This document shows positions 49,165-59,630 of a stretch of 64,000 nucleotides of DNA, piece by piece. Position numbers and translations under genes: made by a program. The notes beneath the pieces are model-generated. The model had not been told where the DNA came from. It ran no database searches and saw only the letters and a program-made list of their open reading frames with translations. Within the stretch, counting starts at the first letter, position 1, and the number at the start of each line of letters is the position of its first letter. This DNA is from Tritrichomonas musculus (taxonomy: Eukaryota > Parabasalia > Tritrichomonadida > Tritrichomonadidae). The stretch is taken from the NCBI GenBank assembly GCA_039105265.1, contig JAPFFF010000068.1, positions 1-64,000 on the forward strand. Reading direction: 5' to 3'.

Positions 49165-52125
49165 ATGACACAAAGAACTCATGAATCACATCGATTAGAT
49201 CAAAAAAATAAATATGTAACAGATCCACCACTCGAAAATCAAGTTCAATCAATACATCAATTATTTAATAATCTTATTACAATTATAAACGATGATATTC
49301 AATCAAATAACGAAGATGAAGACGACTTTTTTTTTCAAAATAAAAAACAATCTAAAAAAAATAATAATAACTCAAATGTTAAATCAATTGGTATTGAATT
49401 AAAAACAGATATTCATAAATTATATGTTGATGCAGTGAAAACTTTACGATATGCCCAAAAGAATGATCAAGGAGATAATATACAATATAGTAAATCTTAC
49501 TTACTTGAACAATTTAATGATTTAAAAGGGAACCTTCATGGTTTACGGATTGAAATGATTAATTTATTACAAGATACAATTAAAGTGAAAGGAAATAAAT
49601 TATCAAATTCATTAATTTTTGATTTTGAAAAATTAATAGATGAAATAATGAACCAATTTTGTGAAGATCTATATGATATTTATCTTAAAATGATTCAATA
49701 TAGTGATTCTGGATTTTCCAAATCTATTTTCTCTAGTCTTTTTAATGGAATATATGATTTTACAGAAGACCTAGAAAAAATTCATTTAGAATTGATTCAG
49801 TGTATAGATTCAATTGTTTATCCGGCAAATACAACATCTAATTTTGTTAATAATTCTCCAGAATTTTCAAACGTTCTCGAAAAATCAAAAGAAGTAATTT
49901 ATAAGCAAAGAGTGAAAAAATTAACTGAATTCTTTACAGAGCAAATAAATTTATATCTTGTTGATTTTCAAGAAGCTGTTAATTTAATTCATTTAATGCA
50001 TAAACGATTACATGATTTTTCTTTTCAATTTTATGAACAACTCACAAATGCAGATCCAAAATTCAATCTTTTAGATCTAGAACGTGTTTATAAACCTCGA
50101 TGTGATGGTTTTTCAGATATCTGCAATTATTATGGATTAATTTCATCATCAAATAAAAAAGAAAAATCACCGAATAGTGATGATGAAACGAGCGAAAAAG
50201 ATGAAGAATTTGAAACCGATAATAATTATAATCTTGACTTCGAACAACTTTGGGAAAAAGTTAGACGAGAGAGATGCATTGATTTTGCATGTACAGAAAT
50301 TTCTTTTGCTGGAGAAACACTCCAAAACGACCTTTTCCAAGTTTGGCATGGATCAGTAAATCGCTTTGATAGAATAGCTATTGGCAACCTCCTCTACAAT
50401 GTTTTCAATGCAAGATTTGAAATCCATGACTCAGGACTCTCTTTGGCAACTGTTTCAGCTGCTTATAACTTTGCTGTGAAAATTGAATCTACTTTTTATA
50501 CAATCAAAAGGAAAGAAGAAGAAGAAGAGGAAGAGGAAGAATTTGACGAAGAACTCTCGGCAAACTTTCAATCATTACTTGAAGGAATGCTTGATGCAGC
50601 AAGTAGTGATCTTCTATCTCTTCGTCGTTCACAAATTCGATTCTTATCAAATCCTCCTCAAGGTGATTCAGATTCATACATTAAAAAAGCAAAGAAAATT
50701 TCAGAAGATATTCAATCAAAAGCGCTTGATTTAAATGCTGCTCTTTACAGTGGAAGAGAAACCAATTTCATCAACTCTCAGCGGCTTATGGCGGAAGATT
50801 CTGAAGAGAGACGTCGTGCAAAGCAACAAGAAATGAACAATGATTACGATTATTCAGATGATGAATTTAAAAACAAAAATCATGAAGAAGAAGAGGAAGA
50901 AGAAGAATTTATTTATTATACGGATAGTTTCGAAATGTATGATAATGAAGAAAGTGAAGAGATAAAGAGCCAACTTGATAAAATTATTTCTATAAGTAAC
51001 AATATATTTCAAACCGCAAAAAATAGTCAAAATGCCGACTTTAATGACAGACCACGTTCTATACGCCAATCTTCTAAATCTCAACAAAATCAAATTTTCA
51101 CGAAATCAATGAAGATGTCGATACAACGTAATATGAGTGATGAATCACTTGTACAAGTTACGTGTGTTGAAGATGCAATGGCATCGATATACATACAGCT
51201 TTTTGCATCAATTAAAGGAACATTATTTGCACTAATTAGGGTTAGTGACACAAAGAGGGCACTCAAAGTCAAAGGCGAACTAAACGAACGTATTCAAGAA
51301 TTTATGGGACACTTAGACAGTATCAAAAAGCGAGCAAAAGTAAGAGATGACGTAAAAACGATTAAAGCCATAGATGAGCGACTCTCCTATCTAAACGGCC
51401 TAGAAGAAGACAGCATTAAGAACTGCATCTGCGACTCTCTCAGAAACTTCATTGAATTTACATTTGCCAACTATGATCGAAATATCAACATGTTCAAAAA
51501 CCAGTACTCGAAGAGCGTTGACGTATTACGCAGTGAACTCAACAGCAACCTCCAGAAGATCAAAATTGAGAAGCACATCCCTGATCTCATTCTGATTGAA
51601 AAGAAGAAGCTGATTGCGACGAAGAAGGAGGAGCAGCGGCCGGACATGACGAGCTACGAGAGCGACGAGGCCGTCATCAGCAACTACATCGAGAAGAAGA
51701 ACTACCAGCTCGCCGAGCGTGAGAAGGCCAAGCTTGCCAAGAAGAAGGAGGAGAAGAAGCAGAAGAAGCTGAAGGACGTAGAGAGCAAGTACAACGAGAT
51801 GAAGAACCAGAAGCTGAAGGAGCAGCAGGACGAGCTTCTCAGGATGGAGAGGCGCTTCGAGAAGAAGATGAACGAGGAGAAGGCGAAGATGAATCGCGAG
51901 CGGACTGTGCAGACGAGGATTCTCGCAACATCGATGAAGACGTCGTCGCTCAGGCACTACAAGACTGCACTCAAAATCGTCAGGATCGACGCGAAGACAA
52001 AGAGGGAGGTGCAGAGGATGCTCAACAAGGTCGTGAACGACGAGATAGAGAAGCGGAAGGACATCAAGGACCTCATGGCAAGGCTCCTCAGCAAGAAGGT
52101 CGATGGAGCTGACTGGATGCAATGA
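49165..52125 (+). CDS. Large coiled-coil protein, 986 aa, function unknown
   Basis: Helical throughout, with two acidic runs (about residues 449-459 and 574-581) and a long basic coiled coil at about 810-940 (EREKAKLAKKKEEKKQKKLK; RMERRFEKKMNEEKAKMNRE). There is no enzyme motif. The overall style fits cytoskeletal or axonemal proteins, which is inference. The first 790 or so codons are AT-rich; from about 51,530 the codons become strongly GC-rich, with the reading frame uninterrupted across the switch. ATG 49165 follows an AT-rich leader. Confidence 0.85.
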   Translation: MTQRTHESHRLDQKNKYVTDPPLENQVQSIHQLFNNLITIINDDIQSNNEDEDDFFFQNKKQSKKNNNNSNVKSIGIELKTDIHKLYVDAVKTLRYAQKNDQGDNIQYSKSYLLEQFNDLKGNLHGLRIEMINLLQDTIKVKGNKLSNSLIFDFEKLIDEIMNQFCEDLYDIYLKMIQYSDSGFSKSIFSSLFNGIYDFTEDLEKIHLELIQCIDSIVYPANTTSNFVNNSPEFSNVLEKSKEVIYKQRVKKLTEFFTEQINLYLVDFQEAVNLIHLMHKRLHDFSFQFYEQLTNADPKFNLLDLERVYKPRCDGFSDICNYYGLISSSNKKEKSPNSDDETSEKDEEFETDNNYNLDFEQLWEKVRRERCIDFACTEISFAGETLQNDLFQVWHGSVNRFDRIAIGNLLYNVFNARFEIHDSGLSLATVSAAYNFAVKIESTFYTIKRKEEEEEEEEEFDEELSANFQSLLEGMLDAASSDLLSLRRSQIRFLSNPPQGDSDSYIKKAKKISEDIQSKALDLNAALYSGRETNFINSQRLMAEDSEERRRAKQQEMNNDYDYSDDEFKNKNHEEEEEEEEFIYYTDSFEMYDNEESEEIKSQLDKIISISNNIFQTAKNSQNADFNDRPRSIRQSSKSQQNQIFTKSMKMSIQRNMSDESLVQVTCVEDAMASIYIQLFASIKGTLFALIRVSDTKRALKVKGELNERIQEFMGHLDSIKKRAKVRDDVKTIKAIDERLSYLNGLEEDSIKNCICDSLRNFIEFTFANYDRNINMFKNQYSKSVDVLRSELNSNLQKIKIEKHIPDLILIEKKKLIATKKEEQRPDMTSYESDEAVISNYIEKKNYQLAEREKAKLAKKKEEKKQKKLKDVESKYNEMKNQKLKEQQDELLRMERRFEKKMNEEKAKMNRERTVQTRILATSMKTSSLRHYKTALKIVRIDAKTKREVQRMLNKVVNDEIEKRKDIKDLMARLLSKKVDGADWMQ

Positions 52126-52183
52126 CTTATAAAAAAAATAAAAAAAAAAGTTCTGTTTTATTATTTTAATTAATCTATATATA

Positions 52184-53442
52184 TAGGGTGTCCAAAAAAA
52201 TTTGAGCATCTACATCTGTATAAAAGATATAAAGATAGTTTTTGATTTATTAATAACTGTAATTAATATAATATATATGATATTAAAATTAAGCCAGAAT
52301 CTTGTATATTAATTTGAATATGATTCATTTAACTTTGCATCTTTGAATATTGAGTTTTTTGGGAAAACAATTAATTTTTTTTCATTAGGATTCATTTGAT
52401 GGAGCAAACAAAACAAATTTAAAAATGTAAACATATGTATTATATAAAACTTATGTGTAGATTATATGAATTCATTTGTTGATTGATTTTTGATTAGAAT
52501 TTTTTGTATTGTATTCAAAAAAAAATTTGTATGAATCATGGCAAAATATTTGCAATCTTGTTGACATGAATAATAAGTAACTGTAAATTCTTTTTATTAA
52601 ATAATATTCTTCATACAACAAATAAATTATATATATATAAATTGCATCTTTTTATTTTTCCAAAATAGTAATTATGTGCGAATTTTGAAATTTTTGACAT
52701 TTTTGAACAAAATTGAATTTCGTTGACCTTCATGAACAAAGAAATAATTGCATGAAGATATAATCTTTGGGATTTAAATTTCACATCTTACTAATTATAA
52801 ATTCGGAATAGTTTCATTTTAATATTAAAATTTGAGCTGGAAAAATTGCAAAAAAATCTGATTTCATTTCACTTTTTGAGAGAAAACTAGCAGATATGAA
52901 AAAGTGAATAAAATCAAATTTTCACAATCCGCTATTCAACCCAAACAAAGCTTATGCCTTTTTTTAATTCTTAATTGTGCAACAAATAATTCCCTTTTTA
53001 TGAAAATTGGCTATCTTTATGTCTCGTTGATTAATAGATCGATCATCAATTCATGAGTGATTCAATTCAGAAAAACATATAAGGATCTTTTCTTAACATT
53101 TTTATCATCAAGTGAACTTGAATATTTATTTATAAAATAATAATATAATACAGTTAACTCCATTAATTATTATAATTTATATTGTTCAGCTCCATGGACA
53201 TTCTAAATCTAAATATATCCAAAATATTTAAGTCGCCAATAAAAAATATAATAAATACGTTTATAATTTCTATACGTTTACTTTTTTAACTTAAATAACT
53301 GTTCATAATTATTGACACATTTAAAATCTGGAAGATTTTTTAATAGCACAATAAAAACAGCATTTGAACTTTATTTTAAAAAGAAAAAAAAATATTTTCA
53401 TTTATCACAAATAGAGATGCTCAAATTTTTTCGGACACCCTA
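52184..53442. mobile_element. Tc1/mariner-like element without intact transposase (1259 bp)
   Basis: The ends TAGGGTGTCC..AAAAAATTTGAGCATCT and AGATGCTCAAATTTTTTCGG..ACACCCTA are imperfect inverses of about 28 bp. TA dinucleotides flank both sides (52182-52183, 53443-53444), the mariner target. The length is close to that of full mariner elements, but no transposase ORF survives. It is therefore an old or non-autonomous copy. It lies between the 986-residue gene and MED14. Confidence 0.75.
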
Positions 53443-53622
53443 TAGATAATCAATTTTTTAGTGAATGTCTTTATGAATATAGTTTGCAATTCTATAACAT
53501 GCTTTTCACATTAAAATTATTATTTTTTTTTTTTTTTTAAACTTTTTGAGAGCATAAATTAAAATTAACAAAAAAAAAAAAATATTTTATTTATTATTAA
53601 CATAAACAACAAAATTAAAAAT

Positions 53623-56600
53623 TTATGATAGAAGGCTTGGGACGAGCTTTGTGCCGTTCTGCGCGGAGAGGTTGGCAATGCAGAGAAGCGCGTCATAAGT
53701 GAGTGTCCTGCCTCCTGCCTGCGATGCGATGCTGAACTTGGTGCAGTCGTCAGACGACAGGACGCACGAGAGGCCGTCCTCGCTGACTGCAATCTTCACC
53801 CTTGGGCGCGACCCGCTTACCTTTGTGTCGAGCGCGAGCGCCTCCATGCTGAGGAGCGACGCTGCCTGCCCGAAGGCCGCGAAAGGCGACTGCCGCACCC
53901 TGACCCTTATGATGGCGTCGAGCACTGCGGCGATCCTGTTTGCGACCTCTCGCTCTGCGCTGATCACGTCGAAGACGGTCGAGAAGAATGCGCGGCGCGC
54001 GGCAAACGAGACGCCGCCGATGCTGCTGAAGTGGGCCGTGATGTCCTTTATGAGAGGGACGGAGACGGAGTCGACAACGAACGAGTTCTGCGCGAGCTTC
54101 ACCTTCACGTCGAACGCAGACTCGCCGTCCCTGACCTTCGCGGCGAACAGGACGCTGCGGCTGAAGAAGAAGAGCCGCGTGCCGCACCTGTCCATCGCAT
54201 CGAAGAACGGAAGGAAGGCCTCGATCTTGCCGCACACGGACGAGAGCTCGCTCGCCTTCACGCGGCACGTTGCGTACGACGCGCGCTGCGATGCCCTCTG
54301 CGCGTTGCTTGCAGACTGGCCGTCCGCGCGGCCCTGCTCGTCGTCGACGACAGTGAATGAGACGGGCAGCGCAGACGCGAGGGGCAGCACGAGGAAGGAG
54401 CTCTGGCCAGCGAGCGGCGCAGTGAGAGTGAAGGTCGCGTCTGGCTGCAATGCCGCGTTCAGTGTGAGGCACCCCCTGTAGACAGCAAAGAAGGGACGGC
54501 TGTCCGAGATAGGCGACAGTGACCAACTTTTTGAGAAGGACGATATGAACCTTGTTAGAGCTGCAAGCTTCTGCCCGAGGAAGGCGCCGAAAGATTCAAG
54601 AGGAGCCTGGCCAGTGCGGATGTCCTCGAAGGTAGATATGTGCGACAGCTGTGATGTGATGTGGAATTTGATAACTGGTCTAACGGCTGGAAAGAGTACG
54701 TACTTTGTGATCCCGTTTGACTCCGTGTAAATGTCTCTAAACGGGCCGAAGTCTGCGATGAAGCTTGATCCGCCAGCGCGTATTCGCACGCACAGCTCGT
54801 GCAGGAGCGACACGCCATCGATGTCCATCTGGAAGCGGCTGACGCTTGTCGACTGGAAGACAACTGACGAGAACCGCTGCACGTCAGAGAGGATCTGCAC
54901 GACCAGCCCGGCCAGCCGGCACGTGACACACGGGCACGTAACGGAAATCAGGTTCTTCGAGAAGAACGGGTAGGTCGACTTGTCAAACGTCAGCGACCAG
55001 TAGCCGCTGTTCTTCATCTTCAGCATGACGGTGAGGATTGGCATCATCGCGATCTTCAGCTCGTTCTCCTTGCGCGCAGTGAGGAAGCCGAGCGAGCGAA
55101 GTTCCTCCTCGAGCTGCAGGAAGACGATCAGGTTCCTGTTCGCCATCAGCGTGCCAGACAGCTCTGCGTTCGGCATCGTCCGCAGCCTGAAGTAGTTCAC
55201 AGACGCGTGCGACTTCGAGCGCTCGACCTTGCCGCTCCTCCGCGAGATGATGACAAACTGGAAGGAGCCGGCGCCGAAGTGCGCAGCAAACAGGAAGTCT
55301 GGCGCATACGAGAGGCCGACACACAGGTCGCTCCTGACTGACACAGTCGGAATGAGGGACAGCGAGTGGCCGCCGAACAGGAGGCCAAAGCTCGTCGCAA
55401 TCTTCGCTGCGTTCCACGACTCGACGAGGAACTTGCTGACTGACTCCGGCTCGGCGCGCAGGGAGACATCGAACGGCCTCGCGCGCAGCGCATGCAGCAT
55501 CACGAGGCCAGTCGTGCGCGCGAGCACGAGGCTGCCGCTGCCTGCATCGAGGCAGAACGAGACCTGGCAAATGTTGAAGAGGCGCACTGAGATCTCGCAC
55601 ATAGTGATCGCTGCGTGGCTGCAGCTGAGCGTTGCGCATGCGTGCACGAGGCCAGCGCGCGTGACTGACTGCTGCACAGACTCCCAGGCGCAAAGGAGGG
55701 ACGTGAAGAACATCCTCGCGCTGAGCACGGAGAGCTCGCGCCGCACGTCGACCGCGGCAGCGTCTGTGAACGAGAGCGACGCGAACGAGAAGCCGCCCTT
55801 CTCGCTCTTCGCCGGGCGCGGCGCCGACATCTCGAACGCCTCGCAGACGCAGAACTCGCCTGTCTGCGGGTTTCGCGGCGGCAGCTCGGCGAGCTGCGCG
55901 TGGGACGTGACTGCGATGCGGTTTTCGAGGAGCTCGAGCCTGAGCGAGCTAATGCGCGGCGGGAAGCGCGCGAACGAGATGGTGGCCGTGCGCGAGCTGG
56001 TGGCTGCGACCGTATAATGGAAGTCGGCCGAATAGTCATTCAATTTGCTAATGAAGAAAACGTACTGGCCGACGAGGTAGAAATGATGGATGAGATTATA
56101 GGCAGAGCTAACGAAGCGACTGTTCGTTCTATTGGTATGCGAGATGAGAGCAGATATCTGTTGGGCTATATCTTTTTGTGGATAAGGAATGGATTGAGGC
56201 CATTTTATTTTAATCTTTCTAATAAAAGGGAAATGATGAATACCAACTTCAATATCTATCATTCCTATTTTCTTATCTACTATTAAATATGAATCTATTT
56301 TTCTGAGGTTACCTTTCATTGTTATAACTTTATTGGTTTTGTGATGTAGAACTAAATTTGTATGTGTTGCTAAAAACAACGATAAATCTAAATAAAAATC
56401 GAAATAATTAGTATGATGGACAATCGTTTTTATTTTGGTTTTCCCGTTTCGATTTTCGTTTTTGATTTTTATTTCTGTTGGGATATTTTTTAAAATATTT
56501 CTATTTATAACTTTATCTTTTGGACCAGAATAAGGGATAAGAGTATAATTATCAATCGAATTTTTAATAATTGGCTTTAAATTGCTATTCTCATTCTTAA

Positions 56601-56901
56601 TCATCGTTCTTATAAACTCGCTTACAATTCTTTCATTTGCAAGTATTTGATTTAAATCTGATTTATGAGGTGAATTACTCAATGGATATTGTAAATTTTT
56701 GCGTTGCCAAACAATAATCGCATATAGTTTCATCATGTAATTTTTTGCAATGAGAAAATTTTGCATTATTTTCGCTTTTGAAATATATGATATTTGAGAA
56801 TTTGTTGGAATAACGAAACAATTCTTTTCTACGTATATTAAAGTTGAATGAATAAGTCGAGAAATTGGAATTTCGTTACCTGATTTCGCCCATTTTTTCA
56901 T
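53623..56901 (-). CDS. MED14: Mediator complex subunit 14
   Basis: The N-terminus matches the MED14/RGR1 signature. EIPISRLIHSTLIYVEKN is followed, after about 25 residues, by KAKIMQNFLIAKNYMMKLYA and IIVWQRK, as in family members (..l..f...r..f.kLyvL.kW...). MED14 is the backbone linking head, middle and tail of Mediator, which relays activators to RNA polymerase II in the nucleus. The length of about 1092 aa fits the family. The first in-frame ATG is at 56901. The first 300 or so codons are AT-rich; downstream of about 56,025 the remaining 2.4 kb are GC-rich, with long antisense ORFs as a by-product. No stop interrupts the frame. Confidence 0.72.
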   Translation of the reverse strand: MKKWAKSGNEIPISRLIHSTLIYVEKNCFVIPTNSQISYISKAKIMQNFLIAKNYMMKLYAIIVWQRKNLQYPLSNSPHKSDLNQILANERIVSEFIRTMIKNENSNLKPIIKNSIDNYTLIPYSGPKDKVINRNILKNIPTEIKIKNENRNGKTKIKTIVHHTNYFDFYLDLSLFLATHTNLVLHHKTNKVITMKGNLRKIDSYLIVDKKIGMIDIEVGIHHFPFIRKIKIKWPQSIPYPQKDIAQQISALISHTNRTNSRFVSSAYNLIHHFYLVGQYVFFISKLNDYSADFHYTVAATSSRTATISFARFPPRISSLRLELLENRIAVTSHAQLAELPPRNPQTGEFCVCEAFEMSAPRPAKSEKGGFSFASLSFTDAAAVDVRRELSVLSARMFFTSLLCAWESVQQSVTRAGLVHACATLSCSHAAITMCEISVRLFNICQVSFCLDAGSGSLVLARTTGLVMLHALRARPFDVSLRAEPESVSKFLVESWNAAKIATSFGLLFGGHSLSLIPTVSVRSDLCVGLSYAPDFLFAAHFGAGSFQFVIISRRSGKVERSKSHASVNYFRLRTMPNAELSGTLMANRNLIVFLQLEEELRSLGFLTARKENELKIAMMPILTVMLKMKNSGYWSLTFDKSTYPFFSKNLISVTCPCVTCRLAGLVVQILSDVQRFSSVVFQSTSVSRFQMDIDGVSLLHELCVRIRAGGSSFIADFGPFRDIYTESNGITKYVLFPAVRPVIKFHITSQLSHISTFEDIRTGQAPLESFGAFLGQKLAALTRFISSFSKSWSLSPISDSRPFFAVYRGCLTLNAALQPDATFTLTAPLAGQSSFLVLPLASALPVSFTVVDDEQGRADGQSASNAQRASQRASYATCRVKASELSSVCGKIEAFLPFFDAMDRCGTRLFFFSRSVLFAAKVRDGESAFDVKVKLAQNSFVVDSVSVPLIKDITAHFSSIGGVSFAARRAFFSTVFDVISAEREVANRIAAVLDAIIRVRVRQSPFAAFGQAASLLSMEALALDTKVSGSRPRVKIAVSEDGLSCVLSSDDCTKFSIASQAGGRTLTYDALLCIANLSAQNGTKLVPSLLS

Positions 56902-57261
56902 TAATAAGAGATCATTCAAAAAGTTGCTGATAAAATTTCTAAAATTGATGGAGTTTTTTTACGATGAAAAGATATATAAATGATATACTTTCTAGGAAAA
57001 TCTTTTTCAAAAACAGAAATATACAAGAAATTTCATTTCTTCTCTTCATATTAATTAATTTTGAATAATATGGAATTATGGATATCAAAAATATTTGGAT
57101 TGAAAATCACTATTATGCCAAAAAATAAAACATCTAAACTTTGCTTTTATTATCAGAATTGTTAATGATATTAATATATTTATTATAATCAAATATTATT
57201 TTCAAAAATAGATTTAAACTTAATTTACTCAAATGACAGTAATTATTAACAAATTTTTTGT
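56902..57261. other. AT-rich intergenic region
   Basis: The gap between the MED14 start and the end of the coiled-coil gene. No gene or repeat is seen. Confidence 0.6.
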
Positions 57262-58395
57262 TCATAGAAATGAAAATCTTTGAAATATATCATCTTTTTT
57301 GATATCAAATAGATCATCTTTTGGTAATTTAGCTCTTTTAAGTTCATGTGTTCCTTTAAGTATGTTATTTTGAATGTTTGTGATTTGTGTTTGAAGTGAT
57401 GCAATCTTTACCTTAAGAATTTCATTTTGTCTTTCAACTGATTGAACTTTTGATATAGATGTGGAAAGTTGGAGCTCAGATTCATCTTTGGCGGTGTCTT
57501 TATCAATTTGGGCTTTAATTTGCCTAATATCAAACATTGCTTTGTCAATTTGTTTCCTACTTTGATGTATCATCTTATTCTTTAAAGAAAGAAGGGATTC
57601 TTCAGCTCCTTTCATAATAAGACTATCTTTTTGAGCTTTTTCTTTCTCACTCTGGAGGTGCTGTTGAATAACACTTAAATGTTTAGTGAAGATAGCATCT
57701 CTTTGAGCTATTTCTTTATCTAATTTATTTATTGTTAATTGATGACATTTTTCCCTATTTTCTTGAGATTGACTAAATTCATTAATCACCGTTTTGTAAT
57801 TTGATTCTTCTTGTCTTCGAAGTGTTTGGTAATGTCTTATTTCTTCTTCAAGTTTACTAATTCTTTTTTGTTGCATTTTTAGATTGTAAGATCGATCTTG
57901 TTTCTTAAATTCTATTTGATGAGTACGACTAAGTTCAATTTCAGCACCTTCGCCGCACGTTCTGGTAATTTGCTTTTGTAAATCTATTAATTGATTTCCA
58001 TCACCAAGATCATACAAATGTTGAGATATTTGATTCCATTTTTCTGAATCAATATTTATCCAATTGGCTTGATGGAGAATTTCTTCAAGTTCACTTTGAT
58101 ATTCTTCAATTAATAAGTTGATTTCACGATTTTGTTGAGAAATTTGATTTTGTAAATCTTCTTCAAAACTCCTTTTTGCAACATCAACTTGGTTTTGAAG
58201 TTTTTGAATGGTTTGTTGGTATCTTTGTAAGCGATCTCCTGAATGAGCTTGAACGGATTCAATGTAACTACTTAATTCATTAATCTGCTGCTCTAAGCTT
58301 TCAATCTCTTCATCATCAGCAGTAGTATCAATGATATCTTGTTTATTTTGAAGGAGAGAAAAATCATCAGTCAAATCATTAAAAGATAAACTCAT
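57262..58395 (-). CDS. Coiled-coil protein, 377 aa
   Basis: Almost entirely coiled coil from residue 27 to about 360 (EEIESLEQQINELSSYIESV; KMQQKRISKLEEEIRHYQTL; EILKVKIASLQTQITNIQNN), with a short acidic start (SFNDLTDDFSLL). No family can be named; kinetochore, centrin-associated and axonemal proteins look alike at this level. A classical E2F-type site (TTTGGCGGGAAA, 58430-58441) lies about 35 bp upstream of the start. Confidence 0.8.
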   Translation of the reverse strand: MSLSFNDLTDDFSLLQNKQDIIDTTADDEEIESLEQQINELSSYIESVQAHSGDRLQRYQQTIQKLQNQVDVAKRSFEEDLQNQISQQNREINLLIEEYQSELEEILHQANWINIDSEKWNQISQHLYDLGDGNQLIDLQKQITRTCGEGAEIELSRTHQIEFKKQDRSYNLKMQQKRISKLEEEIRHYQTLRRQEESNYKTVINEFSQSQENREKCHQLTINKLDKEIAQRDAIFTKHLSVIQQHLQSEKEKAQKDSLIMKGAEESLLSLKNKMIHQSRKQIDKAMFDIRQIKAQIDKDTAKDESELQLSTSISKVQSVERQNEILKVKIASLQTQITNIQNNILKGTHELKRAKLPKDDLFDIKKDDIFQRFSFL

Positions 58396-58429
58396 TTATT
58401 GTTAATGCCTCTTTAACCGATTTTTTTTA

Positions 58430-58441
58430 TTTGGCGGGAAA
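58430..58441. promoter_or_regulatory. E2F-like site upstream of the coiled-coil gene
   Basis: The 12-bp word TTTGGCGGGAAA is an exact match to the classical E2F/DP consensus. It stands out in AT-rich DNA 35-46 bp upstream of the start codon at 58395. Function in this organism is inferred. Confidence 0.5.
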
Positions 58442-58655
58442 AATGATATCATTTTTTTTTTTTTTTTTTATGATAAAAGAAATATAAGTATATTAAAAAT
58501 AAAGCTAGAACAAATGTGTCACATTCATGAACATTATAATTTCTTTTACTATCTATATATAAAAAAAAAATAATATAATATCGAAAACTGATTTTTGGAT
58601 TAAAAAAATAATAATGCATTACTTTTAAATTAAAAAAAATAGAATGAATATATAA

Positions 58656-59558
58656 TCATTCTATTTTTTTATTTTCGTCTTTAGTTGGATACTTTTTTTG
58701 CAATTGTTCATAATATCCTTTATGTATGGTAGATATAGATAAATGAAACTCATTTCTGAGTATACATGCAGCTCTTCCAGCGATTGATATCTTTTCCATT
58801 TCTATAATTAATTGTTTTGTTGATGGTATATATTGCTTATTAAGAATATTTCCAAAACATTCAAGTTGTTGTAAAGGAGATGCTGCATCAATTACATTGC
58901 GTATCATTAAAAACTTAGATTCAACAGTTCCACAGAACGAATACATCTTGACTTCTCCTAATTTAATTTTATTCTCTTTATATAAAGAATATATGTTTCT
59001 TGCATCATCTAATTTGAGAAAATAAAAATCTGCATATTCTTTCCCGCTAACAGTAAAAAATTTTGCTTTATGTATTTGAACTTGATCAGCAATAATTGAT
59101 TTTACTTGGAATTTATCTTCTGGAAGATTTGATAAAAAGATATGATGATAATAAGGCCTTATTTTTTTCTTTTGTGAATCTAATTGATTTTGGGGAGGAG
59201 GTGGAACTAATGGTATTTTTTTCAGAATTGATAAAGCATATAGCTCTAAATATTCTTTAAATTCATCTTCATTATTGAATACTCGTGCAGTAATAGGACT
59301 TCCATTAAAAGTGCTTGCTCGAAATCGATCAACTTCATGTTTGCTAACTGGTAAATGCTCATATATCCTGATAAAAACGTATCCATTTGGCCTATTATAA
59401 TTATCATGACAAATGCTAAATTCTCCAATATTTCTAGATAGTGTAGTTGAAACTAATTCATGAAAAGAAGGGGCATCTAACGATTGTGAGTTGATATATG
59501 CAACTATATAAGTTCCTTCTCCGGGTTTTGGAAGTGTATATTTAACTTCTGAATCCAT
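58656..59558 (-). CDS. Candidate RRM-fold RNA-binding protein, 300 aa
   Basis: It appears to contain two or three RRM-like units: residues about 15-95 (YIVAYINSQS ... GYVFIRIYE), about 140-210 (HHIFLSNLPEDKF ... YADFYFLKLDDARNIYSLYK) and about 215-285 (KFLMIRNVIDA ... KQLIIEMEKISIAGRAACIL). Strand-helix spacing and the FLSNLPED motif support the fold, but RNP motifs are weak. It is divergent from the tail-anchored protein gene across about 70 bp, a tight shared promoter. Confidence 0.5.
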   Translation of the reverse strand: MDSEVKYTLPKPGEGTYIVAYINSQSLDAPSFHELVSTTLSRNIGEFSICHDNYNRPNGYVFIRIYEHLPVSKHEVDRFRASTFNGSPITARVFNNEDEFKEYLELYALSILKKIPLVPPPPQNQLDSQKKKIRPYYHHIFLSNLPEDKFQVKSIIADQVQIHKAKFFTVSGKEYADFYFLKLDDARNIYSLYKENKIKLGEVKMYSFCGTVESKFLMIRNVIDAASPLQQLECFGNILNKQYIPSTKQLIIEMEKISIAGRAACILRNEFHLSISTIHKGYYEQLQKKYPTKDENKKIE

Positions 59559-59630
59559 TATTAAAGTTTAAAATCTTATTAATAAAAAAAAAATTCATTG
59601 TTTATTTGGTCAAATACAATAATTTATAAA

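Noticed and set aside
51526-52209. Leucine-rich minus-strand ORF opposite the large coiled-coil gene
   Set aside because: Antisense of the K/E-rich GC-rich coding block, which yields poly-leucine-like strings automatically.
53640-56025. Bacterial contamination as the source of the GC-rich blocks
   Set aside because: The reading frame and, for the kinase, the domain motifs run without interruption across the composition border, so the blocks belong to the host genes.
53699-56286. Long plus-strand and alternative-frame ORFs over MED14
   Set aside because: They exist only because the GC-rich coding block has few stops in any frame; they have no domain, and the MED14 frame continues across the AT-rich half.
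59598-59630. Upstream extension of the tail-anchored protein gene
   Set aside because: It begins with TTG; the first ATG is at 59631 and gives a normal start. The same reasoning moves the MED14 start to 56901.
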